From Clostridium sp. UBA5530 (GTDB lineage: Bacteria > Bacillota > Clostridia > Clostridiales > Clostridiaceae), in contig DINW01000072.1 in assembly GCA_002423705.1 (NCBI GenBank), positions 1 through 9,884 of the forward strand: DNA of 9,884 nt, read 5' to 3'. The notes under the pieces were generated by a model. The model saw only the letters and a list, made by a program, of their open reading frames with translations. It was not told where the DNA came from and made no database searches. The position numbers and the translations under genes were made by a program. This document shows positions 6,495-9,884 of this stretch, one piece after another (within the stretch, counting starts at the first letter, position 1; every line of letters starts with the position of its first letter).

Positions 6495-7768
6495 ATATTA
6501 TAGTTATTGGAGGGGGCTGGGCAGGCATTGGGGCTGCAATAGTAGCTAAAAAATCTGGTGCAAATGTTACTTTATTTGAAAAAACAGATTTGCTATTAGG
6601 TCTTGGTAATGTTGGTGGAATAATGCGAAATAACGGACGCTTTACTGCCTCTGAAGAGTTAATTGCTATGGGTGCTGGAGAGTTAATAGATATAACAGAT
6701 AAATTATCTCTTCATAAAAATGTAGACTTTCCAGGGCATAAGCATGCTTCTCTTTATGATGTTAACAAAATAGAGGCAGAAGTAAAAGAATACGTAGCAT
6801 CCTTGGGAATCAACATAAGACTTACTACTAGAATAAGTGATGTTGAAAAAATTAAGGATAAAATAGTTGGCGTATATACCCATACTGGAGAATTTATAGA
6901 AGGAGATGCCTTTGTAGAAACTACAGGTTCTACGGGTCCTATGGGAAATTGCTTGAAATATGGCAATGGTTGTTCAATGTGTATACTAAGATGTCCCTCC
7001 TTCGGTCCTAGAATTAGTTTAAGTGCTAGAGCCGGCATTGAAGATTTACAAGGACAGCGGGAAGATGGAACTTTAGGTGCCTTTAGTGGATCTTGTAAAT
7101 TATCTAAAGAAAGCCTTTCTGAAGATATAAGAAATCAATTAACTGAAAAAGGTGTTGTCATATTAAAGATACCTTCTGAGGATGTAAATTTAGAGAAACT
7201 CAAATCAAAGGTATGTCAGCAATACGCATTAAAAGAATTCGCTGAAAATATTATTTTATTGGATACTGGGGATGCAAAATTAATGACTACCTATTATCCT
7301 TTAGAAAAATTAAGAAAGATTAAAGGGTTAGAAAAGGCAAAATATATTGACCCTTATGCAGGGAGTATCGGAAATTCCATAAGATATTTATCTGTTGCTC
7401 CAAGAACTGACGATATGAAAGTAAAAGGCCTTGATAATCTTTTTGTTGGTGGAGAAAAGGGTGGACTTTTTGTAGGCCATACAGAAGCTATTGCTACAGG
7501 AACTTTAGCTGGATAGAATGCTGTTAGATATGTATTAGGAATGCCCTTGCTAATTCTACCTAAAAGTACTACTATTGGAGATATTATATCTTATGCTAAT
7601 TACAAAATGACCACTGAAGAAGGTCGTAAGAATAGGTATACCTTTGCAGGATCTGATTATTTTAATAGAATGGTTAAAAATAGCCTGTATTCTATAAATA
7701 TAGATGATATTAAAAATAGAATAAAACAACTTAATTTAGAAAATATCTTTAATATCCCTTTAGTATAG
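6491..7768 (+). pseudogene. FAD-dependent oxidoreductase (GidA/MnmG-like fold), frame interrupted by one in-frame UAG
   Basis: A flavoprotein of 425 codons in total, read as 341 residues up to a UAG at 7514-7516; the same frame then continues for 83 codons to TAG at 7766-7768. Seen: an N-terminal Rossmann dinucleotide motif, VIGGGWAGIGAA (5-16), ending at E30; a Cys cluster C161-x2-C164-x3-C168-P followed by SFGPRISLSARAG; and the terminal flavin motif LDNLFVGGEKGGLFVGHTEA (314-333). The segment after the UAG (NAVRYVLGMP..., GDIISYANYK, EEGRKNRYTFAGSDYF) reads as natural protein and continues the conserved 'GTLAG-x-NAVR' helix, so it belongs to the same gene. The ATG at 7541 is residue 351 of this frame and has no usable ribosome binding site, so it is not an independent gene. 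It is translationally coupled to the PyrK-like gene. It may be a recent pseudogene, a sequencing error, or a shortened but folded protein, since the FAD motifs precede the stop. The substrate is unknown. Confidence 0.8.
7514..7516 (+). other. In-frame UAG codon inside the oxidoreductase gene
   Basis: Codon 342 reads TAG between GCT-GGA and AAT-GCT-GTT-AGA. The frame is open and protein-like on both sides, with no length change, so this is a point difference rather than a frameshift. UAG also ends rluB, pepP, the DUF2953 gene and this same gene at 7766, which argues against a general reassignment of UAG. Confidence 0.9.
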
Positions 7769-7769
7769 G

Positions 7770-7808
7770 AAATAACTCCATAACCTAATCTAGGCTATGG
7801 AGTTATTT
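7770..7808. terminator. Rho-independent terminator between convergent genes
   Basis: A perfect 13-bp inverted repeat (AAATAACTCCATA at 7770-7782 and TATGGAGTTATTT at 7796-7808), with an inner CC/GG pair, is followed on the plus strand by a T-rich tail (TTTTATT). It starts one base after the oxidoreductase stop codon. Its right edge touches the stop codon of the convergent carboxypeptidase, so it probably serves both directions, more strongly rightward. Confidence 0.85.
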
Positions 7809-8812
7809 TATTCTCCATAAATATGGAAGATAAACACCTCTTTTTCATTTTCAAAAACTTTAACTGAACCAATTAATTCTTTTGCTTTGATTTTTTCTTG
7901 TTTTATATTAATATCGTAAGTTATAACACTATCTTTTATAAAGGGTAACTTTTTATTTTTTATATTTTCAGGCAAATTTTCATCTATTAAGGGTGTTTTG
8001 TATTCATAAATTTCCTTAGTGTAATTGTATATTTTTTCTGTTTCTTTCCATCTTTCAGGACAATTTAAAACTACTATTATTATATCACTATTCCCGTTGT
8101 TTATAGAAGAAACCAAACATTTACCTGCTCCTCCTGTATAACCAGTTTTAACTCCGTTTGCTCCAGGAATCTGCCATAAAATCTTATTTATATTTCCATA
8201 GCTTCTAGTAAAACCCTTATCCTTTCCATCTACAGATTTGGTAGAGGTTATTTCATTAAAAAATGGTTCTTCTTTAGCCTTAATAGTAGCCATAGCTAAG
8301 TCATAGGCACTAGAGTAATGTTTATTACTATCTAATCCATGAGGAGATTCAAAAGAAGTATCTATAATCCCTATTTCTTTAGCATATTCATTCATAACTT
8401 TAGCAAATTCATCTATAGATCCACTGATGCCCTCTGCTATTGCTATAGCAGCATCATTCCCTGATTTATACATAAGTCCATATAAAAGTTCTCTTAACTT
8501 TATCTTTTCTCCCTTTTTATATCCTACCTTAGAACCTCTAATGGAAACAGCATTAGGTCCTATTTCAAACTCTTCATCTAAGTTTCCATATTTTATAGCT
8601 ACTAATGCAGTAACTATCTTAGTTGTGCTAGCCATAGGAACTATATTATGAGATCCTTTATCGTATAGAATTCTCTTGCTATTTCTGTCTATAGCTATTG
8701 CATTTTTAGCATTTGCATTAAAGTTCTTATTTTTCATATCCTTATTTGTTGCACCAGTAAAAAATAAAGTAAAAATAAGAATCATTGCTAACAGCCTAGA
8801 AGTTTTCTTCAT
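7808..8812 (-). CDS. Serine-type D-Ala-D-Ala carboxypeptidase (PBP5/DacF family)
   Basis: An exported penicillin-binding protein that trims the terminal D-alanine from peptidoglycan stem peptides. It has 334 residues. Seen: an N-terminal signal peptide (MKKTSR, a hydrophobic core to about residue 20, no lipobox Cys); the catalytic SxxK tetrad S62-T-T-K65; the SxN motif S117-G-N119; and K222-T-G224 in NGVKTGYTGGAG. The S11 peptidase core is therefore intact. The C-terminal beta domain (about 265-334) is short and ends at FIFHIYGE without the amphipathic anchor helix of PBP5, so the mature protein may not be membrane-anchored. Family members of this size include DacF- and DacB-type spore-cortex enzymes; the neighbouring sporulation genes make that role plausible but not shown. 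The start ATG (8810-8812) has AAGGTGAT upstream. A sigma-F/G -10-like GGATAAAATA (8844-8853) exists, but its -35 is weak. Confidence 0.92.
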   Translation of the reverse strand: MKKTSRLLAMILIFTLFFTGATNKDMKNKNFNANAKNAIAIDRNSKRILYDKGSHNIVPMASTTKIVTALVAIKYGNLDEEFEIGPNAVSIRGSKVGYKKGEKIKLRELLYGLMYKSGNDAAIAIAEGISGSIDEFAKVMNEYAKEIGIIDTSFESPHGLDSNKHYSSAYDLAMATIKAKEEPFFNEITSTKSVDGKDKGFTRSYGNINKILWQIPGANGVKTGYTGGAGKCLVSSINNGNSDIIIVVLNCPERWKETEKIYNYTKEIYEYKTPLIDENLPENIKNKKLPFIKDSVITYDINIKQEKIKAKELIGSVKVFENEKEVFIFHIYGE

Positions 8813-8879
8813 AAAATCACCTTCTTTTAAATAAAATCCTTATTATTTTATCCATTTTTAAAATAATTATTTTGATTTA

Positions 8880-8908
8880 GTTTATTTTATTTTTTTTAGT
8901 CAATACTA
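8880..8908 (+). promoter_or_regulatory. Candidate forespore (sigma-F/sigma-G type) promoter of the DUF2953-gerW operon
   Basis: GTTTA (8880-8884) fits the sigma-F -35 pattern GYWTA. The -10 stretch GTCAATACTA (8899-8908) fits GGNRANANTW at 9 of 10 positions, with a 14-nt gap against the usual 15 or so. Read as sigma-G, AATACTA fits CATNNTA at 6 of 7. The equivalent Bacillus genes are known to be expressed in the forespore. No good sigma-A element lies at this position. Confidence 0.45.
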
Positions 8909-8937
8909 TGAATGTAACAGGTTATGGAGGTATTCTC

Positions 8938-9456
8938 ATGTTTTGGCTTTCACTTTTATTGATTCTATTTTTCGCTCCTATCCCTCTAAAGATAACTATA
9001 CAATATATAGACAATAAACTTCATTTTTTTATCTATAATAAGGAGATTTTTAAAAAATCAGAAAAATATAATAGGCATAGTGGAACTAACTCTAAGTTTA
9101 TAAAAAAGGGTAACTTCTCCATAAAAGATATAGGAGACTTCATTGCTCTTCTAGATAAATCTTTATTCAAATTTAATATAAAGTTTTCATTTCACTTGGA
9201 TTTAGGATTGGAGAATGCAAGCACTTTGGCTATCTTATTTGGTATCTTGAACAGCTTTAATATATTTGTGTACAAAATCCTTTCACTTGGATTTAAGATT
9301 AAAAAATTTCAATTTAATATAGTACCTAAATTTAACGAAAAACTTATTTACCTAGAAAGTGAAAGTATAATTTATATAACTATAGCAAAACTTATTTATA
9401 TAAGTTTAAGGTTCTTAAAATTTTTTTATTCAAAAATAAATCTTAAGGAGGTGTAG
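8938..9456 (+). CDS. DUF2953 domain-containing membrane-anchored protein (YtfI-like)
   Basis: 172 residues from the ATG at 8938. That start is chosen because GGAGG (8926-8930) lies 7 nt upstream; an in-frame ATG at 8908 has no ribosome binding site and falls inside the predicted -10 element. Seen: an N-terminal transmembrane segment (FWLSLLLILFFAPIPL, about 2-17), a Lys-rich linker (35-65), and then the conserved part of DUF2953 with LDLGLENASTLAILFGILNSF (about 88-108) and FNIVPKFNEK (126-135), ending in a basic amphipathic tail. The function of the domain is not known. The pair DUF2953 followed by a GerW/YtfJ gene is conserved in spore formers (ytfI-ytfJ in Bacillus subtilis), which ties it to sporulation or germination. 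Its last codons, AAG GAG GTG, form the Shine-Dalgarno sequence of the next gene. Confidence 0.85.
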   Translation: MFWLSLLLILFFAPIPLKITIQYIDNKLHFFIYNKEIFKKSEKYNRHSGTNSKFIKKGNFSIKDIGDFIALLDKSLFKFNIKFSFHLDLGLENASTLAILFGILNSFNIFVYKILSLGFKIKKFQFNIVPKFNEKLIYLESESIIYITIAKLIYISLRFLKFFYSKINLKEV

Positions 9457-9482
9457 CTAAGTAAATCTTAGCTAATATTATG
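9445..9482 (+). promoter_or_regulatory. Unusual ribosome binding site of the gerW-like gene: SD, hairpin, ATG
   Basis: A very strong AAGGAGGTG (9445-9453) overlaps the end of the DUF2953 gene, but the ATG is at 9480, 28 nt after GGAGG and far beyond the normal 5-9 nt. The gap holds a perfect 8-bp hairpin, TAGCTAAG (9454-9461), loop TAAAT, CTTAGCTA (9467-9474), then ATATT and ATG. Folding of this hairpin would leave about 7 unpaired nt between GGAGG and ATG. No nearer SD is present, and an in-frame TAA at 9462 excludes a longer start. Confidence 0.75.
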
Positions 9483-9866
9483 GAAAATCATCCAATTGAA
9501 AATCTAATGAGATGTACCATGGAGAATATAAGAGATATGGTAGATGTAGATACCATAGTAGGTGAAGCTGTTGTAACTTCTGATGGAACAACCATAATTC
9601 CTATATCAAAAGTATCTTTTGGCTTTGCCTCTGGAGGTTCTGAATTTTCCCCCAAAGGAGATACGAAAGATGTAATGATTAACAAAAATCCCTTTGGTGG
9701 TGGTTCAGGAGCTGGTGTCACAGTTAAACCAGTAGCTTTTTTAGTTATTCATAACGACTCAGTAAGATTATTATCTGTTGATGCAGATAATACCTATGAT
9801 AAGATTGTAGATACTATTCCCCAAGTAATAGATATGTTTAAAGATGCTTTTTGTAAAGATAAATGA
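9480..9866 (+). CDS. gerW: GerW/YtfJ family sporulation protein
   Basis: 128 residues, close to the family length. In Bacillus the family member is made in the forespore and is needed for normal spore germination. Seen: an N-terminal signature beginning MENHPIENLMRCTMENIRDM followed by VDVDTIVGEAV, the core ISKVSFGFASGGSEF (42-56), a glycine-rich loop NPFGGGSGAGVTVKP (69-83), and AFLVIHNDSVRLLSVD. The C-terminus ends in a helix with DTIPQVIDMFKDAF. The N-terminus matches known family starts, which fixes the ATG at 9480 even though its SD is far upstream. It is the second gene of an operon with DUF2953 and is probably translated partly by coupling or through the hairpin-spanned SD. The window ends 18 bases after the stop, so any terminator or further gene is not seen. 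Confidence 0.93.
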   Translation: MENHPIENLMRCTMENIRDMVDVDTIVGEAVVTSDGTTIIPISKVSFGFASGGSEFSPKGDTKDVMINKNPFGGGSGAGVTVKPVAFLVIHNDSVRLLSVDADNTYDKIVDTIPQVIDMFKDAFCKDK

Positions 9867-9884
9867 GTGTGTGAAGTTTTTTCT

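Noticed and set aside
6754..7038. Minus-strand reading frame within the oxidoreductase gene
   Set aside because: Antisense shadow of conserved coding sequence, no ribosome binding site, no recognisable motif.
7541..7768. Separate small gene starting at ATG 7541
   Set aside because: It is in frame with the preceding oxidoreductase, lacks a ribosome binding site, and its sequence continues the conserved C-terminus of that protein; it is the tail beyond the UAG.
8908..8937. N-terminal extension of the DUF2953 protein from ATG 8908
   Set aside because: There is no ribosome binding site before 8908 and it overlaps a likely -10 element; GGAGG lies 7 nt before ATG 8938, which is followed directly by the membrane segment.
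9488..9721. Minus-strand reading frame opposite the gerW-like gene
   Set aside because: Antisense shadow; the Pro-rich translation is the complement of the Gly-rich loop.

Overview
The window is AT-rich, with short intergenic gaps, strong GGAGG-type ribosome binding sites and U-tailed hairpin terminators. It holds endospore genes (a GerW/YtfJ-type protein and a DUF2953 protein). Together these point to a low-GC spore-forming Firmicute, most likely Clostridium in the strict sense. The species cannot be fixed from the sequence alone. No mobile element, CRISPR array, tRNA or rRNA is visible.

Layout. Bases 1-290 (minus) are the N-terminal end of a glutamate dehydrogenase that runs off the left edge. 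Next, all on the minus strand, come an orphan RpiR/MurR-type regulator (505-1383) and a two-gene operon: a 23S rRNA pseudouridine synthase of the RluB type (2207-2920) followed by an MnmM/YtqB-like methyltransferase (1649-2197). These are followed by a 65-residue Cys/Gly-rich protein (3117-3314) and a long-form aminopeptidase P (3418-5190). After a 320-bp divergent gap, a two-gene plus-strand unit begins. It encodes a PyrK-like flavin/[2Fe-2S] reductase with an extra eight-cysteine N-terminal segment (5511-6494). That gene overlaps by ATGA an FAD-dependent oxidoreductase (6491-7768) whose frame is interrupted by one in-frame UAG at 7514-7516. A hairpin at 7770-7808 separates this unit from a convergent exported D-Ala-D-Ala carboxypeptidase (7808-8812, minus). 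A divergent pair, DUF2953 protein (8938-9456) and GerW/YtfJ-like spore protein (9480-9866), closes the window.

How the genes relate. The left half is mostly housekeeping: nitrogen metabolism, rRNA and tRNA modification, and peptide turnover. The right end has a sporulation flavour: DUF2953 and GerW, preceded by a promoter-like element that fits forespore sigma factors, next to a PBP5-family carboxypeptidase. The middle redox pair is the least understood part. Its cysteine motifs suggest electron transfer from NAD(P)H through FAD and Fe-S centres to a flavoprotein partner, but the substrate is unknown.

The most notable signals are four. (1) A perfect 8-bp hairpin sits between a strong Shine-Dalgarno sequence and the distant start codon of the gerW-like gene. 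(2) A single UAG lies inside an otherwise intact oxidoreductase frame. (3) The Cys-rich two-gene redox unit itself. (4) Two TGAA/TTCA palindromes overlie the promoter of the RpiR-type regulator.
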